In this document: one piece after another, positions 42,743-52,185 of the stretch
Numbering within the stretch: the stretch's first letter is position 1
Layout of the letters: every line of letters begins with the position of its first letter
Source: Planctomycetota bacterium
GTDB lineage: Bacteria > Planctomycetota > Planctomycetia > Gemmatales > Gemmataceae
Reading direction: 5' to 3'
Length of the DNA stretch: 64,000 nucleotides
Assembly (NCBI GenBank): GCA_016195405.1
Contig: JACPZP010000098.1
Span: 16,597 to 80,596, forward strand
The notes under the pieces: model-generated
Seen by the model: the letters and a program-made list of their open reading frames with translations, nothing else
The model's database searches: none
Told to the model about the DNA's origin: nothing
Made by a program: the position numbers and the translations under genes

Positions 42743-44971
42743 ATGCCAGAACTCCTCGCTCCTCTTTCGCGCAAGGTCAGCGACAACGGCCAGGCCTCGG
42801 GCTACGTGACGCCGGCGCCGGTCGCCCTGGACGATCCCGCCCTCTACTTCAACCGCGAGATGAGCTGGCTCGAATTCAACCGTCGGGTGCTCGAGGAGGC
42901 TCTCGACTCGAGTGTGCCCCTTCTGGAACGGCTCAAGTTCCTGGCCATCTTCGAGTCGAACCTGGATGAGTTCTTCATGGTCCGTGTCGGCGGCCTGCAG
43001 CAGAAGGTGCTGGCGGGCATCGCCGTCGGCTCCGGGGCGGACCGCATGCCGCCGCGCGAGCAACTGGAGCGCATCAGCAAGGCCGTTCGCCAGATGCAGG
43101 ATGATGCCTATCGCTGCCTGCGCGAGCAACTTCTGCCCGCGCTCGACAAGGAAGGCATTCTCCTGCGGGGGCTCAAGGATCTGAGCGCCGAACAGAGGCA
43201 ATCTCTGACCAAGTATTTCCGCCGCGACGTTTTTCCGGTGCTGACCCCGTTGGCCATTGACGTCGGCCATCCGTTTCCGCACCTGCTCAACAAGTCGCTC
43301 AACTTGGCGGTGATCTTGCAACGGCCGCGCAGCCCGGAGAACCTGTTCGCCGTGGTGCAGGTGCCGGCCGTGTTGCCGCGCTTCGTGCCGTTGGCGGAAA
43401 AGGGCCAGTTTTTCGCGCCCTTGGAAAGCGTGATTCGGCTGCACCTGCCGGACCTGTTTCCAGGAATGAATATCGTTTGTTCCACGGTCTTCCGCGTCAC
43501 CCGCAACAGCGAATACGAGATCGACGACGACGAGGTCGAGGATCTGCTCCAGACGATAGAGGAGGAGGTGCGCAAGCGCCGCCGGGCATTCGCGGTTCGC
43601 CTGGAAATTGACGCCGAAGCGCCGCCCGATGTCAGCAACTATCTGATGAAAGAGCTCGAATTGGAGCCGCAGGACGTCTATCCGGTCCCGGACATTCTCG
43701 ACCTGACCGGCCTGTTCCAGATCCACGGGTTGCCGGGGTTCCCCCAGCTGCGCGATCCGCAATTCGTTTCGCAGCCGGTCGCGGAATTCTCCAATGCCCC
43801 GAACGTGTTTGCCGCCATCCGCGCGCGCGACATCCTCGTGCACCATCCTTACGAATCGTTTGGCCCCGTGGTTGATCTCATCGAAACGGCTGCCACCGAT
43901 GAAAAGGTGCTGGCCATCAAGCAGACGCTGTACCGGACGAGCAGCGAGTCGGCCATCGTCAAGGCGCTGCAACGGGCGGCGGACAACGGCAAGCAAGTGA
44001 CGGCGGTCATCGAGCTAAAGGCCCGCCTCGACGAGGAACGCAACATTCAGTGGGCGCGCGAGCTGGAAAAGGCGGGCGTCCACGTCGTCTTCGGCTTTAT
44101 CGGCCTCAAGACGCATTGCAAGGTCGCCCTGGTGGTTCGCCGAGAAGACGAAGGCATCCGCCGCTACGTCCATCTTGCCACCGGCAACTACAACCAGCTC
44201 ACGGCCCGCGTCTACACGGACTTGGGTTTGTTCACCTGCAACCCCGATTTTTGCGAGGACGCATCGGCACTTTTCAACTACCTTACCGGCTATTGCGAAT
44301 TGCCGCAGTGGAAGAAACTGGTGGTCGCGCCGAGCAGCTTGCAATCGTTCATGCTCGAGAAGATCCAGCAGGAGACCGCCAACCAACAGGCGGGAAAGAC
44401 GGGCCGGATCATCGCCAAGATCAACGGCCTCTTGGAGCCGGCCATCGTGCAGGCGCTCTACCGGGCAAGTCAGGCCGGCGTGCGTATCGAGCTGATTTGC
44501 CGGGGAATCTGTGCGCTGCGTCCCGGACTCCAAGGCGTCAGCGATCACATCCGCGTCACGTCCATCGTCGATCGCTTCCTGGAGCACAGCCGCGTGTTCT
44601 ACTTCCACAATGCCGGTGAGCCGCAAGTCTACATTGGCTCGGCCGACTGGATGGACCGCAACTTGAGCCGGCGCGTGGAAGTGGTGTTCCCGATCGAAAC
44701 ACCCGAGCTGAAACAACGCCTCATCGCGGAAGTCCTGGCGCTATCGCTGGCCGACAACGCCAAGGCGCGTGAGCTGCTGCCCGACGGCAGCTATCGGCGG
44801 GTCGCGAAGGAATCGGGACAGCCGGTACTCCGCAGCCAGGAGCGCTTCCTGGAGATCGCGCAGCAAAACGCCCAGCGGCGTCTCTTGGAAACCACGCCAC
44901 AAGCCCCGCCGATCTTGACGCCGAAGCCAGTCAAGACGAAAGGCTCGCGCAAGCGGACGGCGAAGTCGTAG
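42743..44971 (+). CDS. ppk1: Polyphosphate kinase 1
   Basis: PPK1 makes polyphosphate from ATP. The 742-residue protein has the N-terminal domain (YFNREMSWLEFNRRVLEEA, FLAIFESNLDEFFMVRVGGL), the head domain (DVGHPFPHLLNKSLNLAV), and the two catalytic C-terminal domains with KQTLYRTSSES, the phospho-acceptor His in GLKTHCKVALVVRRE, HLATGNYNQLTARVYTDLGLFT and GICALRPGL. A Lys/Arg-rich tail ends it. A Uma2 gene follows 13 bases later. Confidence 0.95.
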   Translation: MPELLAPLSRKVSDNGQASGYVTPAPVALDDPALYFNREMSWLEFNRRVLEEALDSSVPLLERLKFLAIFESNLDEFFMVRVGGLQQKVLAGIAVGSGADRMPPREQLERISKAVRQMQDDAYRCLREQLLPALDKEGILLRGLKDLSAEQRQSLTKYFRRDVFPVLTPLAIDVGHPFPHLLNKSLNLAVILQRPRSPENLFAVVQVPAVLPRFVPLAEKGQFFAPLESVIRLHLPDLFPGMNIVCSTVFRVTRNSEYEIDDDEVEDLLQTIEEEVRKRRRAFAVRLEIDAEAPPDVSNYLMKELELEPQDVYPVPDILDLTGLFQIHGLPGFPQLRDPQFVSQPVAEFSNAPNVFAAIRARDILVHHPYESFGPVVDLIETAATDEKVLAIKQTLYRTSSESAIVKALQRAADNGKQVTAVIELKARLDEERNIQWARELEKAGVHVVFGFIGLKTHCKVALVVRREDEGIRRYVHLATGNYNQLTARVYTDLGLFTCNPDFCEDASALFNYLTGYCELPQWKKLVVAPSSLQSFMLEKIQQETANQQAGKTGRIIAKINGLLEPAIVQALYRASQAGVRIELICRGICALRPGLQGVSDHIRVTSIVDRFLEHSRVFYFHNAGEPQVYIGSADWMDRNLSRRVEVVFPIETPELKQRLIAEVLALSLADNAKARELLPDGSYRRVAKESGQPVLRSQERFLEIAQQNAQRRLLETTPQAPPILTPKPVKTKGSRKRTAKS

Positions 44972-44984
44972 TGCAGGAGTTGCC

Positions 44985-45632
44985 ATGATCGAAGTCAAGA
45001 ACGGCGCAAGGAGTATTGATTTTCCTTACACTGTCCGCATGCACGGAATCACGGAAAAACAATTCGACGAAATTGTGGATGAGGACACCAGTGCGGAGTT
45101 GCTCGATGGAGTAATGTACGTGCATTCGCCCGCCAGCTTGGAACACGACGACCTCGGTAACTTCCTTCGCACGCTTTTTCGACTGTTCGCGCGCCGCCGA
45201 AAGCTTGGCAAAGTGTACGGCCCCGACTCGCTGGTTCGACTGAAGACGGGGCGCAAGTTGGCGCCTGACGGCTATTTCGTCGCCAAATCACGCCTGCCGC
45301 GAACCAAGCAAAAGGTGTTTCACGGAAGCCCGGATCTGGTGCTGGAGATTCTTTCGCCGTCCAATCGCGACTTCGATCTCGAAGACAAGAGGCCGGCATA
45401 TCATCAAGCCGGCGTAAGCGAGATTTGGATCGTCGATCCGGAAAATCAGGAAGTGATCGTCGATTACAAGATCGGCCGACGCTATGACACCGTTGAAGAA
45501 GCGTCTGGAAAGATCACCTCACGCGCGCTGCCGAGGTTTTGGTTGCGTGCGGAGTGGCTCTGGGAGTATGACTTGCCCGATGAATGGGAGTGCTTGAACC
45601 TGATTCTGGGAGAAAAGCACGAAAGGAGCTAA
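44985..45632 (+). CDS. Uma2-family PD-(D/E)XK protein (after ppk)
   Basis: The 215-residue Uma2 (DUF820) protein has the motifs ELLDGVMYVHSPAS, KLAPDGYFVAKS, PDLVLEILSPSNRDFDLEDKRPAYHQAGVSEIWIVDPENQEV, with the core Asp, Glu and Lys in place. It lies between ppk and the DUF1559 gene, 13 bases after the first and 2 bases before the second. The role of the family is unproven. Confidence 0.88.
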   Translation: MIEVKNGARSIDFPYTVRMHGITEKQFDEIVDEDTSAELLDGVMYVHSPASLEHDDLGNFLRTLFRLFARRRKLGKVYGPDSLVRLKTGRKLAPDGYFVAKSRLPRTKQKVFHGSPDLVLEILSPSNRDFDLEDKRPAYHQAGVSEIWIVDPENQEVIVDYKIGRRYDTVEEASGKITSRALPRFWLRAEWLWEYDLPDEWECLNLILGEKHERS

Positions 45633-45634
45633 CG

Positions 45635-46588
45635 ATGGCATTCGCAAGGGGAACGGAGCGTGCCGGAATCACGCGAATTGACTTCATCGTAGTGTGCATC
45701 CTGTGTGGCACGCTGTTCTTACTCTTGATGCCGGTGGTCCTGACGGCACAGGAAAAAGCCAAGGGACAAGAGTCATTGGAAAAGCTGAAGAAGATGGCCT
45801 TGGCCTGTCACAGCGCCAACGACATGTATCGCAAGCTTCCGCCGGCATGGGGCAAGTATGGGCAGTCGCCTGCGGGTTATCAGTCCGTCCATTATCACTT
45901 GCTTCCATATCTCAAGGAACAAGACCTCTACAAGAAGTACGAGCCGAGCGCGAAGGTCAGCGTGTTTCTGTGCGACGAAGATCCCGGCGCGGAGAAATCC
46001 GGCGGCGGCATTCAAAATTACGCCGCTAACTTGCGCGTCTTTACCGATTATGGAGTAATCAACGGCTTTACGTTTGCGGGTGGTCCGAAGTTCAACGACT
46101 TGTTCCCCAAGGGCGCCCCTCCCTTCGACCCCAAAAAGTCCGGACCTGACGGACCATTTGGCGACGAACCATATGGCGGCAATTCACGGATTTCGGCGAC
46201 TTTTGTGGACGGCACTTCTAACACGATCATTTTCGGCACCCGGTTCGCGAACAACACTTCGAAAAAGGTCGAGTCCGGCAAGCCGAATTGTTCCGCGCAC
46301 TTTGCACTACCTTACAGCGGCCAAGGCGCGTTCTTTGGACAATTGGCCGCCAAGACGACAGCGAACGCCGACACCGCGGAAGTGCCGACGTTTCAACTCG
46401 CGCCGCAACCGACGAAAGTCGATTGCTCGGGAAGCCACTACGCTCACAGCTTCGCGGCCACGAAGATCCCAGTGGTATTCGCCGACGCCAGCGCCCGGTT
46501 TATCAGCTCGAAAATCTCCGCGCGCGGCTGGAATCAAGCTCTTCAGCCTAATGACGGGCAGATTCCTGAACTCGGCGAAGGACCATAG
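45635..46588 (+). CDS. DUF1559-type pseudopilin-like protein with degenerate leader
   Basis: The 317-residue product has the DUF1559 layout: an N-terminal helix, ALACHSANDMYRKLPPAW, then a C-terminal domain with GTSNTIIFGTRFAN and an FADASARFISSKISARGWNQAL end. The prepilin-type leader is unusual: RAG, then ITRIDFIVV, where the family has FTLIELLVV. The conserved Glu at +5 is Asp and the +1 Phe is Ile. The ATG at 45635 with AAGGAG upstream fixes the start. The family is hugely expanded in planctomycetes and poorly understood. Confidence 0.8.
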   Translation: MAFARGTERAGITRIDFIVVCILCGTLFLLLMPVVLTAQEKAKGQESLEKLKKMALACHSANDMYRKLPPAWGKYGQSPAGYQSVHYHLLPYLKEQDLYKKYEPSAKVSVFLCDEDPGAEKSGGGIQNYAANLRVFTDYGVINGFTFAGGPKFNDLFPKGAPPFDPKKSGPDGPFGDEPYGGNSRISATFVDGTSNTIIFGTRFANNTSKKVESGKPNCSAHFALPYSGQGAFFGQLAAKTTANADTAEVPTFQLAPQPTKVDCSGSHYAHSFAATKIPVVFADASARFISSKISARGWNQALQPNDGQIPELGEGP

Positions 46589-46621
46589 TTGGCACATGCG
46601 GGACACTCAGGGACCTGAAAC

Positions 46622-46954
46622 CTAGCATGCGATGCCGCTCGCCCGGCGCGCTTGCAAACATTCCGCACTTCCCGCTTCGAATTGCCGGCACGACGTGGGC
46701 CGATCCTGGTAAATCGTGCAAGTGCAGCGGCTGCCGATGCTGCCGGAAAACGCGGCACACACACGGCGCCGTTGGGTGTTGATTCGCGTGCCCAGCAGGA
46801 CAAGACGGTCCTCCGGCGGCGCGGCGACAATTTCAAGAACCGGCAACCCCAAGCGCGAAAGATGGGCTTCCTCGTCGGGCTGTACGGGAATGTAGCCCTC
46901 GGCGTCGAATGGCGAGGCACAGCAGGCGCCGCAGGATTGGCAGTCGTAGGTCAT
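46622..46954 (-). CDS. YkgJ-family cysteine cluster protein
   Basis: The 110-residue protein has CQSCGACC at the N-terminus, CAAFSGSIGSRCTCTIYQDRPTSCRQF in the middle and a Cys-containing end (AECLQARRASGIAC). This pattern of Cys is that of the YkgJ/UPF0153 family, thought to bind zinc or iron. Function unknown. It is downstream of the trpE gene on the same strand, separated by a hairpin. Confidence 0.85.
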   Translation of the reverse strand: MTYDCQSCGACCASPFDAEGYIPVQPDEEAHLSRLGLPVLEIVAAPPEDRLVLLGTRINTQRRRVCAAFSGSIGSRCTCTIYQDRPTSCRQFEAGSAECLQARRASGIAC

Positions 46955-46964
46955 GGTTGTTTCG

Positions 46965-47023
46965 TTTAGCGGGGAGCCATAGGCGACCGCGGGGCCAGCG
47001 GTCGCCTGCGGCTCCCCGCTAAA
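46965..47023. terminator. TTTAGC-family hairpin overlapping the trpE stop
   Basis: The arms at 46965-46990 and 46998-47023 pair over 26 bases with two mismatches, starting TTTAGC and ending GCTAAA. On the minus strand the TAG inside TTTAGC is the stop codon of trpE. The element resembles the one at 35682-35737. Confidence 0.65.
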
Positions 47024-48512
47024 CTAGTTGCGTTTCCGCGATTTCCAGCGCTCGCAATAGCCCCATCGCTTTGTTCAAGGTTTCCTCGCGTTCCTTGTCC
47101 GGCTCGCTGTCGGCGACGATGCCTGCGCCGGCTTGCACGTAGGCGTTCCGGCCTTTCAGCACCATCGTTCTCAGCGCGATGCACGTGTCCATGTTGCCGC
47201 TGAAGTCGACATAGCCAACGGCGCCGCCGTAGGGTCCGCGGCGGTTGGGCTCCAACTCATCGATAATTTGCATGGCCCGCACCTTCGGCGCGCCCGAAAG
47301 CGTTCCCGCCGGCAAGCATGAGCGCAGGGCGTCGAACGCCGACATGCCCGGGCGCAGTCGGCCGACGACGTTGCTGCAAATGTGCATGACGTGGCTGTAA
47401 CGCTCCACGGTCATGACGTCGCTGATTTCGACCGAGCCGTACTGCGCGACCCGGCCGATGTCGTTTCGGCCCAGATCGACCAGCATGATGTGCTCGGCCC
47501 GCTCTTTGGGGTCCGCGAGCAGCTCTGCCGCCAATTCGCGATCCTCTTCTTCAGTCCGGCCGCGCCGTCTCGTGCCCGCTAGAGGTCGAATCGTCGCGCG
47601 GTCGCCTTCAACGCGGACCATGATCTCCGGCGACGCCCCCACCAGCGCGAGCTCTGGCCCCAGTTGCAAATAGAACATGAAGGGGCTGGGGTTGACGACG
47701 CGCAAAGTGCGATAGATGTCGAACGGTTGGGCGGTGGTCTCCGTGGTCAGCCGCTGGCTCAGCACAACCTGAAAGATGTCGCCGGCGCGGATGTACTCCT
47801 TGGCCCGTTCGACCGCCTCCTCGAATCGGCCCGGCGCGAAGTTCGATTGATACTTCCGCTCGGCGGGACCAACGGGCGCGATGTCGCAGAGCGGCAGATC
47901 GGCGTTCTTGGTCGCCAGCTTCTGCACAAGATTATCAACGCGTCGGCAGGCGTCGTGGTAGCTGCGGCGTGGATCGTTCCCATCGACGTGGGCGTGGGCG
48001 ACGACGGCGATGGTCTTGTTGATGTGATCGAAAAGCACCATGCGGTCATAAAGGGCGAAACAGAGATCGGGAAGCTTGCGATCATCAACCGGCGGCGATG
48101 TAAGGGTTTCTACATAGCGCACCGTGTCGTAACCCGCGTAACCCACTGCGCCACCCAAAAATGGCGGCAACCCGGGCAGACTTGGAGCGCGATAGCATTT
48201 CAGAGTCTCTTCGAGCAACTTCAAGGGATCCGCGTGGTCCTGTCGCTGGACTCCTCCATCAACGGATTCAATTTCGACGCGGCGGTCCCAGGCTTGGAAG
48301 CGAAAAAACGGCCCCGACCCGACAAAACTGTAACGCCCGAGCCGTTCGCCGCCGACGACGCTCTCGAATAGGAACGCCCAATCGCCCTCGCGGATCTTGC
48401 CGAACGCGGTCACGGGCGTGAGCGTGTCGCCAATGAGCTGGCGATAAACCGGCACCAAGGGAAACGCCTTGGCCAGTTCGAGAAACTCATCCAGCGAAGG
48501 ACGGAAACTCAT
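47019..48512 (-). CDS. trpE: Anthranilate synthase component I
   Basis: The 497-residue enzyme makes anthranilate from chorismate, the first committed step to tryptophan. The PLAGTRRRG motif marks TrpE (contrast PIKGT in the PabB at 31500-32909). The core is complete: YIRAGDIFQVVLSQRL, HIMLVDLGRNDIGRV, CLPAGTLSGAPKVRAMQII, AGAGIVADSEPDKEREET. The N-terminal domain for feedback inhibition is present. No trpG is adjacent. Tryptophan genes are scattered, and the trpF in this window is broken. Confidence 0.93.
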   Translation of the reverse strand: MSFRPSLDEFLELAKAFPLVPVYRQLIGDTLTPVTAFGKIREGDWAFLFESVVGGERLGRYSFVGSGPFFRFQAWDRRVEIESVDGGVQRQDHADPLKLLEETLKCYRAPSLPGLPPFLGGAVGYAGYDTVRYVETLTSPPVDDRKLPDLCFALYDRMVLFDHINKTIAVVAHAHVDGNDPRRSYHDACRRVDNLVQKLATKNADLPLCDIAPVGPAERKYQSNFAPGRFEEAVERAKEYIRAGDIFQVVLSQRLTTETTAQPFDIYRTLRVVNPSPFMFYLQLGPELALVGASPEIMVRVEGDRATIRPLAGTRRRGRTEEEDRELAAELLADPKERAEHIMLVDLGRNDIGRVAQYGSVEISDVMTVERYSHVMHICSNVVGRLRPGMSAFDALRSCLPAGTLSGAPKVRAMQIIDELEPNRRGPYGGAVGYVDFSGNMDTCIALRTMVLKGRNAYVQAGAGIVADSEPDKEREETLNKAMGLLRALEIAETQLV

Positions 48513-48521
48513 TCTTCCCCA

Positions 48522-49898
48522 CTATGATTGTTGCACGCGTTGTTGCAGCTTATCGCGAATGAGCGCAACGTGCAGCCGTAGGTTGTAAAACTCTTCCATG
48601 TAACTGAGGGGCACGGCCACGTGAGCGACTTGCTCCTCGATCGCGCGCAGATTGGCCAACTCGGCCTCGGCGTCCGCGTGGGACATGCCGCCCAAAAGCT
48701 TGATGTCGATGGCCCGCAGAGCGGTGTACCAGCGATAAATCTTGCGGCGGGTCCGCCAGCGCATGAGCGGCGGCGCCGACCGAATCAAGGGCATCATGAG
48801 CATGATGAGTGGAATCAGCATCACTTTCAGCCGGTCAACGAGCGACGCCACCCAAAACGGGAGAATTCGCTGCAGGACCGGCGGCCCCGACTTGAAGTAC
48901 CGCTTGGCCTCTTCGTTCAACGGTAGATCGGTATAGAGCGGGCTGGGAAACTCATCCGGGTTCGAGAGCAAGTCGCCGCCGCCATGGACCTTGTGGGCCG
49001 CGCTTAACAACAAAGAGACCAGAGCGGGATGCAGGTCCTTGCGTGCCACCAAAGTGGCGGTTGGAGCGACAAGCGGAATGTCTTTGGGCGGAAGGATCCG
49101 GCCCAGATTGACGAGGCCGCGCGGCAACGAAGCGCCCGAGAGAAAGCGATAGCGCCTGAAATACGCAGCCTGCTCATCCATCGGCAACAGCTTGATCCCC
49201 TGGGTTTGAACGAGTTCACGCAGGAATGGGACGTCAATGGAGACGACGAAGAAGGCGACATCTACCTGGGCGTTCTGGAGGGCCTCCGCGGCGGCATGGC
49301 CGGTTTCATTACTGAATAGGGTCCGTTTCTCCGGGTCGGGGCCGGGAACTTCGTTGTCGCGCAAGAGCGCAATAGCGATGGCCCGAGTGCCGCTGCCTTG
49401 CGGACCGACGGCGATGCGCTTGCCGTTGAAGTCGTGCAGAGTCGTAGGCACCAGCTGTTCGGTCTTGCCGCCACCGCGATTGACGAGAAACGCATCCTCG
49501 CGGTAGAAGATCCACAACGGCTCGCGATAGAGGCTGCCAAGCGCCTCGAGGTTGGCGGCGGTGGCGCGGTCGCTGACGCCGCTTTGCACGAGGGCAACGG
49601 ACACGCCCGACGACTTGTCCTGCAACAATTCCAAGTTCTCCACCGAGCCATGCGTCTCCCGCACATCCAACGTCAGGCCGTCCTGCTCGAGGATTCGCGC
49701 ATATTGCAGGGCGAAGTCGTGGTAAGCGCCGTCCTCGGGGCCCGTTGCGATGACCAAGCGTCGCGGCGGCGGCGGCTCCACAAACAACATGTAAGTGCCG
49801 ACCAGCGCAGTCACGCTGATGCCTACCACAAAAATGAGCGACCACGCCGGGCCGCCGGACTTGATGGGAAGCCTGGGCACATCGGATCGCGACGCCAT
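48522..49898 (-). CDS. TAXI-family solute-binding protein with membrane anchors
   Basis: The 458-residue product has an N-terminal membrane helix (about residues 18-40), a TAXI-type (TRAP-associated) periplasmic binding domain (VIATGPEDGAYHDFALQYARIL, LELLQDKSSGVSVALVQSGVSD, LWIFYREDAF), a C-terminal hydrophobic segment (LKVMLIPLIMLMMPLI) and a helical cytosolic tail. Usual TAXI proteins are secreted; this form is anchored at both ends. No TRAP permease gene is in the window, so it may be a sensor or an orphan binding protein. Confidence 0.85.
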   Translation of the reverse strand: MASRSDVPRLPIKSGGPAWSLIFVVGISVTALVGTYMLFVEPPPPRRLVIATGPEDGAYHDFALQYARILEQDGLTLDVRETHGSVENLELLQDKSSGVSVALVQSGVSDRATAANLEALGSLYREPLWIFYREDAFLVNRGGGKTEQLVPTTLHDFNGKRIAVGPQGSGTRAIAIALLRDNEVPGPDPEKRTLFSNETGHAAAEALQNAQVDVAFFVVSIDVPFLRELVQTQGIKLLPMDEQAAYFRRYRFLSGASLPRGLVNLGRILPPKDIPLVAPTATLVARKDLHPALVSLLLSAAHKVHGGGDLLSNPDEFPSPLYTDLPLNEEAKRYFKSGPPVLQRILPFWVASLVDRLKVMLIPLIMLMMPLIRSAPPLMRWRTRRKIYRWYTALRAIDIKLLGGMSHADAEAELANLRAIEEQVAHVAVPLSYMEEFYNLRLHVALIRDKLQQRVQQS

Positions 49899-50147
49899 GG
49901 GAAGGGCCTAGGAATTCACCAAAGAAAAGAACGTTCCCCATGATAGCCAATCCGCGGGCGCTTGCCAGTCCCGTCGACCACACGTTAGAATGAAGCCCCG
50001 GTTGGGAACCACTCCGGGCCGGTCGCCGCCAGCGCAGCTCATTTCTACACTAAACCAATCAAATTCTGTGCTACGCTTGCCGCAAACCGACGGCGTGCTC
50101 GGTCGGATCGCGCCACGACGTCTGAAGGCATAGGGGAGACCTCTCCG

Positions 50148-51455
50148 ATGGATAACGGTCAAAAGCCGAAAGAAGCGAAGGAAACTAAGGAAGCCAAGAA
50201 CGGCCTATTCGAGGAATCGCCCGTTTTTCAGATGGCGTGTAGGCAACTCGAGAATGTGGCCGAGGTTATCGACGTCGACCCCGGCGTCTTGGAACGCATG
50301 CTCAAGCCGAAGCGGTCGATGATCGTCAGCGTACCGGTGCGCATGGACGACGGCAACACGCGCAACTTCATCGGCTATCGCGTCCAGCACAGCCTGACGA
50401 GTGGCCCCGCGAAAGGCGGCCTGCGCTACCACCCCAGCGTCGACCTCGGCGAGGTCGCCGCGCTCGCGATGTGGATGTCGTGGAAATGCGGCATCATGAA
50501 CTTGCCCTTCGGCGGGGCCAAGGGCGGCATCGCCGTCGATCCGGCCAAGATTTCCAAAGGCGAAAAGGAACGCCTGACGCGTCGCTTCACCGAGGAGGTT
50601 CTGTGCATCATCGGCCCGCGTATGGATGTGATGGCCCCCGACCTGGGGACCGACGAGCAGGACATGGCCTACATCATGGACACCTACAGCATGTCCGTCG
50701 GTTATGCGTGTCCTGAGATCGTCACAGGGAAACCCGTAGAGTTGGGCGGCTGCGTCGGCCGCCGTGAGGCGACGGGCCGCGGCGCCGTTTACTGCATCAT
50801 GCAGGCTTTGCAGGAGATCAAGGCCAATGCCAGCGAATCGACGGCCGTCGTGCAGGGTTTCGGCAACGTCGGCGCGGTCGTCTGCCAGGAATTGGCCACG
50901 CGCGGCATTAAGGTGGTGGCGGTCAGCGATCGCTACGGCGCCATCGCCAACCCGCGCGGCATCGACATCGCCGCCTTGACGCAGCACGTGAGTTCCGGCA
51001 AGCACCTCAAGGAGTTTTCCGGCGGCGGCCAAATCGCGCCGGACGAAGTTCTGACCACGCCTTGCACGATCTTGGTGCCGGCCGCCCTAGAACGAGTCAT
51101 CAACGCCGGCAACGCATCGCGCATCAAGTGCCGCATTTTGGCCGAGGGCGCCAACGGCCCAACCACTCCGGAAGCCGACGACATCCTCAAGGACAGCGAC
51201 ATCTTCGTCATCCCGGACGTCATCTGCAATGCCGGCGGCGTGACGGTGTCGTATTTCGAATGGGTGCAGGACATTCAGCAATTCTTGTGGAGCGAGCAGC
51301 AGGTGAATCAAAAGCTGGAAGAGTTGATGCTCAAGGCGTTTCACCAGGTCCGCAGTCTCGCCAAAACCCGCCACCTGCCGATGCGCACCGCTGCTTTAAG
51401 CTTGGGTGTGCAGAAGACGGCGAAGGAGAAGAATCGTCGCGGATTGTATCCGTGA
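50148..51455 (+). CDS. Glu/Leu/Phe/Val dehydrogenase (glutamate dehydrogenase type)
   Basis: The 435-residue NAD(P)-dependent enzyme converts glutamate and 2-oxoglutarate. It has GPAKGGLRYHPSVDLGEVAALAMWMSWKCG, PFGGAKGGI (catalytic Lys), a Rossmann domain (VQGFGNVGAVVCQEL, VVAVSDRYGAI) and DVICNAGGVTVSYFEWVQD. A Lys/Glu-rich N-terminal tail (about residues 1-20) precedes the core. Cofactor choice cannot be read with confidence. It stands alone with a 249-base upstream region. Confidence 0.92.
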   Translation: MDNGQKPKEAKETKEAKNGLFEESPVFQMACRQLENVAEVIDVDPGVLERMLKPKRSMIVSVPVRMDDGNTRNFIGYRVQHSLTSGPAKGGLRYHPSVDLGEVAALAMWMSWKCGIMNLPFGGAKGGIAVDPAKISKGEKERLTRRFTEEVLCIIGPRMDVMAPDLGTDEQDMAYIMDTYSMSVGYACPEIVTGKPVELGGCVGRREATGRGAVYCIMQALQEIKANASESTAVVQGFGNVGAVVCQELATRGIKVVAVSDRYGAIANPRGIDIAALTQHVSSGKHLKEFSGGGQIAPDEVLTTPCTILVPAALERVINAGNASRIKCRILAEGANGPTTPEADDILKDSDIFVIPDVICNAGGVTVSYFEWVQDIQQFLWSEQQVNQKLEELMLKAFHQVRSLAKTRHLPMRTAALSLGVQKTAKEKNRRGLYP

Positions 51456-51480
51456 TTGGCATACTTTGCACCGGCGTCGC

Positions 51481-52098
51481 TCAGACCTCTTCCTGCCAAC
51501 GGTCTGCGAGCGCGAAGAGTTTCTTCAAAGGCAATTCGAACCCAGGCAATAGCCCTGTAGTGAGCGTTTGATCTTCATTGAAAACGCGCGGGCGGCGGAA
51601 TCTGTCGCCTTTTCTCTGGAAAACCGTAAGCACACGAGCGAACCGGTCAAAAATCCAGTATTCCAGAACGCCGCCGCCGAGATACTCGTCGCGCTTGCTT
51701 TCGTAGTCTCTCTCGACGTTCCGCTTTCCCGCGGAAACGAATTCGACCACGATGGCTGGAATGTCGCTTCTGAGCGGAAGCCGGCCCAATCCTGTCCAGA
51801 TTGCTCGGTCCGCGACACGCCGGTTCGCTGCCGTTCGAATCGTATGCTCGGGCAACGTCGCGTCGAGTGCCGATCCGTCGGGGTGGTTTTCTTGGTAATT
51901 GCGGAGCAGCCGACCCAATTCATCGTTCGGATCGCGTTGATTTTCGAGTGGAGCGGGCGACACAATCAGCACTCCGTTGATCAGTTCATATCGGAATCCT
52001 CGTTCGAACTGAGCGCGGTCAAACTCCCAGGGCGCCATCAAGATTCCGTTGGCGCTGTGACCGAATACGTTTGAGTGGTCTCTGAGCAACAACCCCAT
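51481..52098 (-). CDS. Uma2-family PD-(D/E)XK protein (third copy)
   Basis: The 205-residue Uma2 protein has the typical FERGFRYELINGVLIVSPAPLENQRDPNDELG start, DIPAIVVEFVSAGKRNVERDYESKRDEYLGGGVLEYWIFDRF and a C-terminal VFNEDQTLTTGLLPGFELPL. The start at 52098 could instead be an internal ATG at 52038. It is convergent with the glutamate dehydrogenase-type gene. Confidence 0.85.
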   Translation of the reverse strand: MGLLLRDHSNVFGHSANGILMAPWEFDRAQFERGFRYELINGVLIVSPAPLENQRDPNDELGRLLRNYQENHPDGSALDATLPEHTIRTAANRRVADRAIWTGLGRLPLRSDIPAIVVEFVSAGKRNVERDYESKRDEYLGGGVLEYWIFDRFARVLTVFQRKGDRFRRPRVFNEDQTLTTGLLPGFELPLKKLFALADRWQEEV

Positions 52099-52185
52099 GT
52101 ACTCAATCTCGCATGCGGAGTGAACGAATGTATTCTATTACGATGTCCTACGTGATGGTACTCCGTTAGCTCACCCGCCCATCAT

